Below, piece after piece: positions 18,405-25,999 of a DNA stretch of 64,000 nucleotides; within the stretch, counting starts at the first letter, position 1; each line of letters begins with the position of its first letter. The stretch comes from Alangreenwoodia sp964438605. Lineage in GTDB: Bacteria > Bacillota > Clostridia > Peptostreptococcales > Anaerovoracaceae. Location: assembly GCA_964438605.1 (NCBI GenBank), contig CAYTKT010000003.1, positions 1 through 64,000 of the forward strand, given 5' to 3'. The position numbers were made by a program, and so were the translations under genes. The notes beneath the pieces were generated by a model that saw nothing but the letters and a program-made list of their open reading frames with translations, was not told the origin of the DNA and ran no database searches.

Positions 18405-20648
18405 ATGCCCGACAGAGTCGTTTTTGAGCGGAACGGAAAAAAAATAGTGCTGGCGGAATATTCCGGTTTTTGCTATGGTGTTATGGCGGCTATTGAAAAA
18501 ACGGTGGAAATGGCGGAGCGCTGCGCACGCCAGGGGCGCAGAATCTTTACTTACGGACCGCTGATCCATAATGATGATGTGGTAAAAGAGCTCGCGGCGC
18601 GAGGCGTTGGAATTTGTCATCGAATCAGCGATACCGGAAAGGAGGATACCGTCGTTATCAGGTCACATGGCGTGAGTGAATCGGAAGAAGCGGAACTTAA
18701 ACGAACCTGTGGTTTTTTGGTGGATGCTACGTGTCCTCATGTAAAAAGAATACACAATCTGGTGAATGACGCATATAAAAAAGGGAAGACGGTTGTTGTC
18801 ATAGGAGACGCGGATCATCCGGAGGTCAGAGGAATCGACGGATGGTGCGGCGGACAGGCGGTAATCGTTCAGAGCCCCCATGAACTGGAAGAAGAACAGA
18901 ATGTTGGACGGCTGGAAACGGCCGGAGAAATTCTCGTAGTGGCTCAGACGACGCTGAACCGCAGAACCTGGGAAGAGTGTACGCGGGTTCTTGCCCGGAA
19001 ATATCCCGGCGCGCTTTTGAAGTGTACGATATGCAACGCGACATCAAATCGTCAAGAAGCGTGCCGCAGAGTGGCGCGGGATTCGGATTTGATGATCGTA
19101 ATCGGCGGCCGGAACAGTTCCAACAGCAGGAAACTTTTTGAAATTGCGTCGGATGAATGCAGGAGAACTTATTTTATCGAAAATAGCGCACATTTACCAT
19201 TGAAACATCTTGCAAAATATAATAAAATAGGAGTGTCGGCGGGAGCGTCGGCTCCTGAACGTATCATTAAGGAGGTTATTTCTAACATGAGTGACATTAT
19301 CACTAACAACATCGACGAAGCAAACGAAATGGATGCCTTTATGGAAGAGATCGAAAAATCTCTGAGAATACCGCAGCGTGGGGAACTCGTGAAAGGTGAA
19401 ATTATTCAGGTAGAGCCGCGTGAGGTTTACGTAAACCTAGGCTGCAAAAAGGACGGTATCATTCCGAAGGATGAGATGGCGCTTGAAGCAGATCAAGAGG
19501 TTGAATCTTTCTTCAAGCTGGGTGACATAGTCGAGGCTCAGGTCGTAAAGACAGATGACGGCGAAGGCAATATCTTATTATCTCGTAAAAAGGTTGAAAT
19601 CAGTGAGCACTGGAATGAAATCATTAAGGCTTATGAAGATAAAACAATTGTTAACGTTAAAGTTATCAGGGAAGTCAAAGGCGGTGTGATCGCGGGCTAT
19701 AAGGAAGTGACAGGTTTTATCCCTATGTCTCAGCTGAATGACAGATATGTGGAGAAGGCGGATGAATTTATCGGAAAAACTCTGCCTGTCAAGGTCACGA
19801 GAGTAGACCGCAAGCGCAACAAGGCTGTCTTTTCTCACAAGCTTTATCTTGCAGAGGAAAAGAGCAAGAAAATTGCGGAAGTCTGGGCGTCTATCAATGT
19901 TGGCGATACGGTAGAAGGTACGGTGATGAGATTTACCGATTACGGCGCATTCGTTGACATTGGAGGTATTGACGGTCTTCTTCATATTTCGGAAATTTCC
20001 TGGGGCAAGCTGAAGCACCCGCAGGAAGCTCTGAAGATCGGCGAGAAGATTAAGGTCAAAATTCTTTCCATGAACGAAGAAAAAGGAAAGATTTCTCTCG
20101 GTCTTAAGCAGAATACGCCGGAACCTTGGTCTGTCATCAATGAAAATTACAAAGTTGGCGAAATCGTGACGGGTAAGGTAGTTCAGATTAAAGAGTACGG
20201 CGCATTTGTAGAACTTCAGCCTGGTCTTGACGGCCTTGTACATATCTCCGAAATCGCTCACAAGAGAGTTACGAATATCGCGGATGAGATTAGCGTGGGC
20301 CAGATGGTGAACGCAAAGATTCTTGAAATCGATGAAGAAAAGAGACGAATCAGTCTGAGCATCAAGGAAACTCTTGGTACGGAAGCAGCTGCTGCACAGG
20401 ATGAAAACGAAGCGCAGGATGCTGCTGAAACAGAGGTCCCTGCAGAGGAAACGGGCAAAGTTGCGGAAGCACCACAGGATATTGCAGCGCCGCAGGATAC
20501 TGCAACTGAAGCAGAAGATGCAGCAGCGCCGGAAACGGCTGAAACAACGGAAACTCAGACAGAGGAGACTGCGGAGGAAGTGAGCCAGGCAGAAGCGCCG
20601 CAGGAAGCTGAAAAAGAAACGACTGAAATGGAAGAAGCTGCGGAATAG
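18405..20648 (+). CDS. ispH-rpsA: IspH (LytB) fused to S1 RNA-binding protein
   Basis: Residues 1-290 are 4-hydroxy-3-methylbut-2-enyl diphosphate reductase, the last step of the MEP isoprenoid pathway. The three iron-sulfur cysteines are visible in GFCYGV, DATCPH and CTICNATSNRQEA, and IRSHGV, DADHPEV and GGRNSSNS are conserved. Residues 295-747 carry four S1 domains (for example GTVMRFTDYGAFVDIGGIDG and GKVVQIKEYGAFVELQPGLD) and an Ala/Glu-rich tail of about 80 residues. This fusion is known in Clostridia. An internal AAGGAGGT followed by ATG 19287 could start the S1 part alone (see findings). ATG 18405 follows AAGGAAGGGG. Confidence 0.93.
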   Translation: MPDRVVFERNGKKIVLAEYSGFCYGVMAAIEKTVEMAERCARQGRRIFTYGPLIHNDDVVKELAARGVGICHRISDTGKEDTVVIRSHGVSESEEAELKRTCGFLVDATCPHVKRIHNLVNDAYKKGKTVVVIGDADHPEVRGIDGWCGGQAVIVQSPHELEEEQNVGRLETAGEILVVAQTTLNRRTWEECTRVLARKYPGALLKCTICNATSNRQEACRRVARDSDLMIVIGGRNSSNSRKLFEIASDECRRTYFIENSAHLPLKHLAKYNKIGVSAGASAPERIIKEVISNMSDIITNNIDEANEMDAFMEEIEKSLRIPQRGELVKGEIIQVEPREVYVNLGCKKDGIIPKDEMALEADQEVESFFKLGDIVEAQVVKTDDGEGNILLSRKKVEISEHWNEIIKAYEDKTIVNVKVIREVKGGVIAGYKEVTGFIPMSQLNDRYVEKADEFIGKTLPVKVTRVDRKRNKAVFSHKLYLAEEKSKKIAEVWASINVGDTVEGTVMRFTDYGAFVDIGGIDGLLHISEISWGKLKHPQEALKIGEKIKVKILSMNEEKGKISLGLKQNTPEPWSVINENYKVGEIVTGKVVQIKEYGAFVELQPGLDGLVHISEIAHKRVTNIADEISVGQMVNAKILEIDEEKRRISLSIKETLGTEAAAAQDENEAQDAAETEVPAEETGKVAEAPQDIAAPQDTATEAEDAAAPETAETTETQTEETAEEVSQAEAPQEAEKETTEMEEAAE
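19269..19289 (+). promoter_or_regulatory. Internal ribosome binding site and start inside ispH-rpsA
   Basis: AAGGAGGT at 19269-19276 lies 10 bases before an in-frame ATG at 19287. It sits exactly at the boundary between the IspH and S1 parts, where a separate rpsA gene would begin. Initiation here would give a 453-residue S1-like protein. Actual use is inferred. Confidence 0.55.
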
Positions 20649-20738
20649 TCAGCTTCGGCGCTTTCCGATCTGTTTGCCGGAAAAATTTGCTGAAGAAAAA
20701 TACAAGCGTTAAACAGACTTGATCATATGAAATTGCGC

Positions 20739-20768
20739 GAACCGGAGCAGGAATGTTCCGGTTCTTTT
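20739..20768 (+). terminator. Rho-independent terminator after ispH-rpsA
   Basis: GAACCGGA and TCCGGTTC form a perfect 8-bp stem with a 10-base loop, followed by TTTT. It lies about 90 bases after the stop codon. The rest of the spacer (20769-21087) holds only short, uncharacteristic frames. Confidence 0.6.
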
Positions 20769-21087
20769 CCGTTTATCGTTAAAAATTTTGTCTGCGAGAC
20801 AGGGTGCAGAAACAAATACAGCAGATTGCTGCAACGCCTTTGCGCTCACGGAAAGTCAGGAAGGGCAAAGCGAGGCGCAGACAGCGCGATGGGGTGTCAA
20901 TATGTGTTTTTTGAATTTGTATAGCATTTTATACAGAAAGAAGCGTCGGCAAATGCGGGATGGCGCAGGCGCAAATGACGATGGAGCTGCAGCGGGCAGT
21001 TTCTGGTGCGGGATGAGCGGGATGAATAGTATTATTGAATTTTGTCAAATCAGGGATAGATAAGGCTGACAAAGGAGTTAATCATAG

Positions 21088-21597
21088 ATGAAAAATATCA
21101 TTCTTGTGGGGATGCCGGCCTGTGGAAAGAGCAGCGCAGGCGTCGTTTTGGCAAAGACGGCGGCCATGTCTTTTATCGATACGGATTTGCTGATTCAGCA
21201 GGAGGAGGGCGAAAAGCTTCAGGATATTATCAACTGTCGGGGTATGGACGCGTTTTTAAAGATTGAGGAACGGGTGCTGTGTCGGATCAAGGCGGAAGGT
21301 GCGGTGATTTCTACAGGCGGGAGCGCGGTATACAGCAAGAAGGCGATGGAGCATCTGAAGCAGGGCGGTGTCGTGATCTATCTGAAACTGCCGCTTGAAG
21401 AAATCGAACGCCGTCTCTGCAATATCAGGACGCGGGGGATCGCCATGCATCCGGAGGAATCCCTTGCGGATTTGTACGGGTTTCGGGCGCCTCTTTATGA
21501 AAAGTATGCCGATATTACGATTGAAGCAGCGGGTCTGTCGATTGAAGATGTGATTGAGGCGATTTTAAAATATCAAGACAATGTTAAAGATATTTAA
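21088..21597 (+). CDS. aroK: Shikimate kinase
   Basis: Phosphorylates shikimate in the chorismate pathway. 169 residues, the usual size. The Walker A GMPACGKSSAG is near residues 8-18, FIDTDLLI carries the shikimate-binding aspartate, VISTGGSAVY matches the conserved GGG-like strand (here GGS), and RPLY-like sequence is present as RAPLYEKYADI near the end. AAAGGAG precedes ATG 21088. It stands alone, with no other aro genes nearby, and is convergent with recN. Confidence 0.85.
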   Translation: MKNIILVGMPACGKSSAGVVLAKTAAMSFIDTDLLIQQEEGEKLQDIINCRGMDAFLKIEERVLCRIKAEGAVISTGGSAVYSKKAMEHLKQGGVVIYLKLPLEEIERRLCNIRTRGIAMHPEESLADLYGFRAPLYEKYADITIEAAGLSIEDVIEAILKYQDNVKDI

Positions 21598-21606
21598 AAT
21601 ATTAAA

Positions 21607-21634
21607 ATTCAGGCTGCCTTGAAGCAACCTGAAT
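21607..21634. terminator. Bidirectional hairpin between aroK and recN
   Basis: ATTCAGG and CCTGAAT enclose a second short pairing (TGC/GCA). The stem sits between two converging genes with AT-rich flanks on both sides, consistent with shared termination. Neither flank has a long uninterrupted T-run. Confidence 0.5.
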
Positions 21635-21661
21635 AAATAGAACGATTTTATTTGCAGCGAT

Positions 21662-23368
21662 TTAATTTTTCGCATCATATTTTGAACTCGCCAGAAGTTC
21701 TCTTGCGCTAGCCAGAGTTGTCGGCGTGATATTCGTACCGCCTAAGAGGCGCGCGATTTCTTCAATGCGTTCTTCCTCCGTCAGGCGGCGGATTGTGGTG
21801 TAATTGCTGTTATCGTCTTCATCTTTGGTGATCAGATACTGGTGGTCGCCGGCGGCTGCGATCTGCGGCAGGTGGGTGATGCATAAAATCTGATGTTCTT
21901 TTCCGAGCTGGGACATTTTTTTGCCGACGATGCTGGCGGTGATGCCGCTGATTCCGGTGTCGATCTCATCAAAAATCATGGTGCGGCACGTGTCGGAAAT
22001 GTCAGGAAGGCTCTTAAATGCCAGTGAAATTCTGGAAATTTCACCTCCGGAGGCAATACTGGCCAGAGGCTTCAGTTCGGCGCCTTTATTTGCATTAAAC
22101 AGAAATTCCACGATGTCGCATCCTTCGGCGGAATACAGTTTTTTGCCGTTGCTGTCGGCGGCCTGTTGTATTTTGACGGAAAAGCTGGCATTTTTAAAAT
22201 TGAGCTGTGTGAGCTGGGCTGTCATCTCACGGGAGAGACGCTCGGCAGCGTCCGTGCGGATTTCCGTAAGACGTGACGAGAGCTCGTCCAGTTTCACGCG
22301 GCAGGATTGAAGAAGCTGACGAAGTTCTCTTTCTTTTTCGTCGATGTTTTCAAAGGTATTCAAGTCTTCGGTTATGCGCTCGCGATATTCGATGACTTTT
22401 TCGACGGAACCGCCGTATTTTCGTTTCAGTTTTTCCAATGTGTCGATGCGTTCCTGGACATCATTCATTTCTTCAGGCGAGAAGGAGATGCTGTCGCGTG
22501 TTCTGCGAATTTCGGCGCAGACATCTTCCAGCGTATACATACAGTTTTGGATGGTTTCGAGGAAGGCGGCGCAGGACGTGTCGTATTCGGAAATTTCCGA
22601 GAGCAGGGAAACGCATCTGTCGAGGGAGTTGGAGTAGAGCAGTTCATATGTTTCATTGAGGTTCGCGTAGATTTTTTCACTGTTCTGCAGCAGGCTGAGA
22701 CGCTGGGTCAGTTCCTCGTCTTCGCCGGGCGTGAGTGCGGCGGCGTTGATTTCATCGAGTTCATAGTGCAAAAAGTCCTGACGGCGCAGGTATTCCCCGT
22801 GGTCGCGCAGGAGTTTTGCAAGGCTGCGGCGGGCTGTTACACATTCGGCGTAAACAGCGGACAGTTCCTGAAGTACGGGACGGATGGCCGGACCTGCAAA
22901 GTTGTCGAGAATTTTCAGGTGGTGCTCGGAATTGAGCAGCATCTGGTTGTCATATTGTCCGTGAATGTCGATCAGCACAGATGTGACGGCGCTGAGGACG
23001 GAGAGATTGACGATGCGGCCGTTAATCCGGGCGACGCTTTTTCCGGAAGCGTGAATGTCACGGGAAATAATCATGTCGCTGTCGGTGTCATCTTCGGAGC
23101 TGTCGAAAAAGCCGCTGTCAGGAGCGATCTGCGCGATTTTCTGTTTTTCCGCCGGTTCTAAGGTGAAGATCAGCTGCACGAGCGCTTTGTCGCAGCCTTT
23201 TGCAACCAAAGAAGAACTACTGCGCCCGCCGAGTGCGGCGCTGATTGCCTGGATGACGATGGATTTTCCGGTTCCTGTTTCGCCGGTGATGATGTTGAAT
23301 CCTGCGTCCAGGTCGATGTCGATCTCACGGATGATGGCGAAATTTTTGATGTAGATATGTGATAACAT
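21662..23368 (-). CDS. recN: DNA repair protein RecN
   Basis: An SMC-like ATPase for double-strand break repair. The N-terminus LSHIYIKNFAIIREIDIDL and ETGTGKSIVIQAI form the Walker A half, a long coiled coil spans the middle, and ASGGEISRISLAFKSL (ABC signature) with MIFDEIDTGISG (Walker B) closes the ATPase head. 568 residues matches the family. ATG 23368 on the minus strand. argR lies upstream on the same strand, the order known from Bacillus, but here the two are separated by a 92-bp tandem repeat. Confidence 0.95.
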   Translation of the reverse strand: MLSHIYIKNFAIIREIDIDLDAGFNIITGETGTGKSIVIQAISAALGGRSSSSLVAKGCDKALVQLIFTLEPAEKQKIAQIAPDSGFFDSSEDDTDSDMIISRDIHASGKSVARINGRIVNLSVLSAVTSVLIDIHGQYDNQMLLNSEHHLKILDNFAGPAIRPVLQELSAVYAECVTARRSLAKLLRDHGEYLRRQDFLHYELDEINAAALTPGEDEELTQRLSLLQNSEKIYANLNETYELLYSNSLDRCVSLLSEISEYDTSCAAFLETIQNCMYTLEDVCAEIRRTRDSISFSPEEMNDVQERIDTLEKLKRKYGGSVEKVIEYRERITEDLNTFENIDEKERELRQLLQSCRVKLDELSSRLTEIRTDAAERLSREMTAQLTQLNFKNASFSVKIQQAADSNGKKLYSAEGCDIVEFLFNANKGAELKPLASIASGGEISRISLAFKSLPDISDTCRTMIFDEIDTGISGITASIVGKKMSQLGKEHQILCITHLPQIAAAGDHQYLITKDEDDNSNYTTIRRLTEEERIEEIARLLGGTNITPTTLASARELLASSKYDAKN

Positions 23369-23440
23369 CGGTTTACCGTTTTCTTTCTTTAAAAAAATAT
23401 GTGTTCTTTATATGTATTTTCGTTTATCGCACGGTAATGG

Positions 23441-23830
23441 CGTATGAAAGTCCGCAGCGCCGGCGCGGAGCGGCAAGTTATTTAAAGCTGCTAAAGTACC
23501 TGGCGAAGGCGCAGCGTGATATGCTGTGCGGCGCGTGAAAACCTGTGGCGCCGACGCGGAGCGACAAATGATTTAAAGCTGTTAAAATCCCCGGACGAAG
23601 ACGCGGCGTGATGTGCTGTGCGGCGCATGAAAGCCTGCGGCGCCGACGCGGAGCGGCAAGTTATTTAAAGCTGCTAAAGTACCTGGACAAAGACGCGGCG
23701 CGATATGCTGTGCGTCGTATGAAAACCTGTGGCGCCGGCGCGGAGCGGCAAATGATTTAAAGCTGTTAAAATCTCCGGGCGAAGACGCAACGCGATGTGC
23801 TGCGCAGCGTATGAAAACCTGCGGTCTGAC
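23441..23830. repeat. 92-bp tandem repeat, about 4.3 units, with alternating subtypes
   Basis: The TGAAA landmark recurs at 23445, 23536, 23628, 23720 and 23812 (spacing 91, 92, 92, 92). Units 1 and 3 share CTGCTAAAGTACCTGG, while units 2 and 4 share CTGTTAAAATC with TCCGG-type endings. This is an A-B-A-B pattern, so the last amplification probably copied a 184-bp dimer. Stop codons interrupt all frames. It lies between argR and recN. Confidence 0.85.
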
Positions 23831-23851
23831 TGCGGTTTCGTATGGAAAAAA

Positions 23852-24307
23852 TCAGCTTTCCATGATTCCGGAAAACTTTTTAACAATATCGGGTACGTGT
23901 TCGGCGGAGTCGACGACGATGAAGACTGTGTTGTCACCGGCCAGACAGCCCAGGATGCCTTGTGCGCCGATGGAATCTATGGCTTCGCCGGCCGCATTTG
24001 CGCAGCCGGGCAGCGTCTTTAAAACGATCATGTTTCCGGAAGACGCGATGGAACTGACTGAATTTTTGAAGATTTTATAAAATCTTGGATTTGCTCCCGG
24101 CGATGGCGTCTGCGGTGCGATGGCGTATTTATAGCGCCCTGAAGAGGATTGTGTCTTTATGAGCTGCAGTTCCTTGATGTCTCTTGAGATTGTGGCCTGG
24201 GTGACATTGAAGCCGCTTTCGGCCAGTTTTTCAGCCAGCGCTTCCTGTGTTTCGATTTCGTTTTCGGTGATAATTTTCAGGATTTTGTCCTGCCGTGAAT
24301 ATCTCAT
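23852..24307 (-). CDS. argR: Arginine repressor ArgR (AhrC)
   Basis: Arginine-responsive transcription regulator, 151 residues. The N-terminal winged helix is RYSRQDKILKIITENEIETQ through FNVTQATISRDIKELQLIK. The C-terminal hexamer and arginine-binding domain contains ILGCLAGDNTVFIVV. ATG 24307 is chosen because CAGGAGAGA precedes it; a longer frame to 24433 lacks a ribosome site and adds 42 uncharacteristic residues. By family it represses arginine synthesis and activates catabolism; no arg genes are in the window. Confidence 0.92.
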   Translation of the reverse strand: MRYSRQDKILKIITENEIETQEALAEKLAESGFNVTQATISRDIKELQLIKTQSSSGRYKYAIAPQTPSPGANPRFYKIFKNSVSSIASSGNMIVLKTLPGCANAAGEAIDSIGAQGILGCLAGDNTVFIVVDSAEHVPDIVKKFSGIMES

Positions 24308-24972
24308 AATAAAATCTCTCTCCTGTATTTTTCTGGAATTGGAATCGCTTTCGCTGAAAATGGCGGGTTTTATCGTTTCCAAAGTGATTTGTCCGGCAGC
24401 GGAAAACCGGTTGGAAAATTGACGGTTTGTCATACTGGGTTTGTCGGTTCACCGGTTTTTCATTTCATCCGTTTGCCGGGCGGCAAGGAATGTCTGACAG
24501 GTCGCTTCCTGCTGCAGTTTTTGCGGCGACCGCGACGGTTTGCAGACAGTAAGGACAGTAAGAAATGTCGGGCAGCCGGATAACAGGCGGCAAACAAGCG
24601 AACTGCCGCACAGACGGACAGCTGTTTTTATATTTTTTATATGTAGAATCAGTCATTCCTATTATACCTTGTCTTGCATCAATTTAAAACAGAAATCTTT
24701 ACGATTATGGAAAAAAATGGTCAATCACAGAATATTTTTGGATGAAAATGGAAGAAAAAGAGATGCATGGTTCTTTTTTGGAAGAAGGAATATGGTTGAT
24801 AGTGAAAATCAGTAAAAGCAGACGTTATGAGACGCGCCGAGATTTCGATGAAGGATAAGATTGGCCGTATTCTAATACCATCGAAGCTGAACCGGAAAAG
24901 GCGCATGAGTGCAAAACTATGGAAAAATTTGTTCTTTCAGATCTCTGTGCTTCAAAAAATCAAGGGCACTGC
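24308..24972. other. Spacer upstream of argR
   Basis: No supported gene. On the minus strand TATAAT at 24661-24666 could be a -10 for argR, giving a leader of about 350 bases, but no matching -35 is seen. Short frames on both strands lack ribosome binding sites. Confidence 0.4.
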
Positions 24973-25001
24973 TTGATAGTTTCGCGTTTCTATGCTATAC
25001 T
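24973..25001 (+). promoter_or_regulatory. Promoter upstream of the HU-like gene
   Basis: TTGATA (24973-24978) and TATACT (24996-25001) are separated by 17 bases. The HU-like start is about 190 bases downstream, so transcripts would carry a long 5' leader. Confidence 0.55.
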
Positions 25002-25191
25002 TATATTCAATTTTGAGTGTACTTCACTCGGGAACGGTCGCAAACAATTCTTTTCCGATTATCTTTTATGTCGAAATACTTATTTGGTTGTTTTTGAGCT
25101 TTCAGACAGGAAAAATCAATTGGAAAAGGGGAGGAATGACCGGAAGAAGAAAACGATGTGTGAGATGTGTGAAAAGAGGCGAAGATAAATT

Positions 25192-25551
25192 ATGCATGGA
25201 AGTGAAAAAATAAAAGGGTATATGCACAAAAAAGAATTTGTTTCGGAATTTGCCCGCAGGACGGGGATGAGCAAGGAAGAAGCCAGCAAGGCGACAAAGA
25301 CTTTCCTTGATATTTTGTCGGACAGCTGGAGCAACAAGCGGGCTGTCTGTTTTATGGGGTTCGGGCTGTTTGACATCCGGCCGGTCAGCGAACGGATGGC
25401 GAGAAACCCGATGACGATGGAAGAAGCGCTGGTTCCGGCAGGGTATAAACCTGTGTTTAAGGCGAGCAAAGGATTCCGGGCGTCGTTGAACCGGGCGATT
25501 CAGGAAAAGGCGGAAGATGACGCAGAGGAAGATGAGGAAGAGGAAAAATGA
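25192..25551 (+). CDS. HU-family DNA-binding protein
   Basis: 119 residues. KKEFVSEFARRTGMSKEEASKATKTFLDIL is the HU/IHF helical N-terminus, VCFMGFGLFDIRPVSERMARNP carries the conserved GFG...R.ARNP arm, and PVFKASKGFRASLN matches the P.F..G...K.. end. An acidic tail (EDDAEEDEEEEK) follows and is unusual for HU. The start is ATG 25192 behind AGAGGCGA; ATG 25222 would give a more standard N-terminus but lacks a site. It may be a nucleoid protein variant. Confidence 0.82.
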   Translation: MHGSEKIKGYMHKKEFVSEFARRTGMSKEEASKATKTFLDILSDSWSNKRAVCFMGFGLFDIRPVSERMARNPMTMEEALVPAGYKPVFKASKGFRASLNRAIQEKAEDDAEEDEEEEK

Positions 25552-25795
25552 AAGATCATTTCCTCCCTGTTCTTTAAGCGAGCGGCGGGAAGATTTTGTG
25601 CGCTGTGGCGCTTCAGGTGATTCGCTTTGCGTTCTTGCAGATAACAGATATTTTATATATAAATAATCGAACGGAAAGAAAGGTCCGCATGATCCGCATG
25701 AGAACAGAACAAGGCGTAAAGAGCGGGTCCGCCGGGTGCAAATGCCCTGCCGAAATCAATTTTAGCGGGACGGAACGCACGGTTTTTTCGTTGGG

Positions 25796-25999
25796 ATGAT
25801 TCGGACGCTTTCTGAGGGAGCCTGTCCGAAAACTCGGAAGTCGATTTTTAAGGGGAGGGAGGATGATGTTGATACTATGTCAGAAATGAAAGATAAAATG
25901 GTTTCCAAAGATGATTTTGCGGCTCGTTTAAAAACGAAAGTAGGGAATGAGAACCCACGAGAATTAGTTTTCGGACAGCCGGGGGGGGGGGGCGAATGA
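25796..25999 (+). CDS. Short upstream ORF crossing the G12 tract
   Basis: An open frame from ATG 25796 (or, more modestly, ATG 25877, giving 40 residues) reads through the 12-G tract as Pro-Gly-Gly-Gly-Gly-Glu and stops at TGA 25997-25999. That stop overlaps the adhesin ATG as ATGA. The protein matches nothing I recognise and may exist only to couple translation. Adding one G would put it in frame with the adhesin. Confidence 0.4.
   Translation: MIRTLSEGACPKTRKSIFKGREDDVDTMSEMKDKMVSKDDFAARLKTKVGNENPRELVFGQPGGGGE
25822..25978. repeat. 157-bp segment bounded by 13-bp perfect inverted repeats
   Basis: CTGTCCGAAAACT at 25822-25834 is exactly inverted at 25966-25978. The layout resembles a small non-autonomous transposable element or a solo remnant of one, ending immediately before the G tract. 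No target duplication is obvious, so a regulatory inverted repeat is also possible. Confidence 0.45.
25981..25992 (+). repeat. Homopolymer of 12 G upstream of the adhesin start
   Basis: Twelve consecutive G residues end three bases before ATG 25996. Such tracts slip during replication. This one can act both as the Shine-Dalgarno region of the adhesin and as a codon tract in the upstream reading frame. Confidence 0.9.

Noticed and set aside
20727..21063. Short frames between ispH-rpsA and aroK
   Set aside because: They overlap the terminator, lack ribosome sites and show no known protein pattern.
22307..23161. 284-codon plus-strand frame antisense to recN
   Set aside because: Phe/Val/Gly-rich translation typical of a shadow frame; recN on the other strand has complete motifs.
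23441..23830. CRISPR array
   Set aside because: Units are contiguous 92-bp repeats with no unique spacers between short conserved repeats, and no cas genes are near.
24308..24433. Longer N-terminus for ArgR
   Set aside because: Adds 42 residues not found in the family; ATG 24307 has a proper ribosome site and begins the canonical winged helix.
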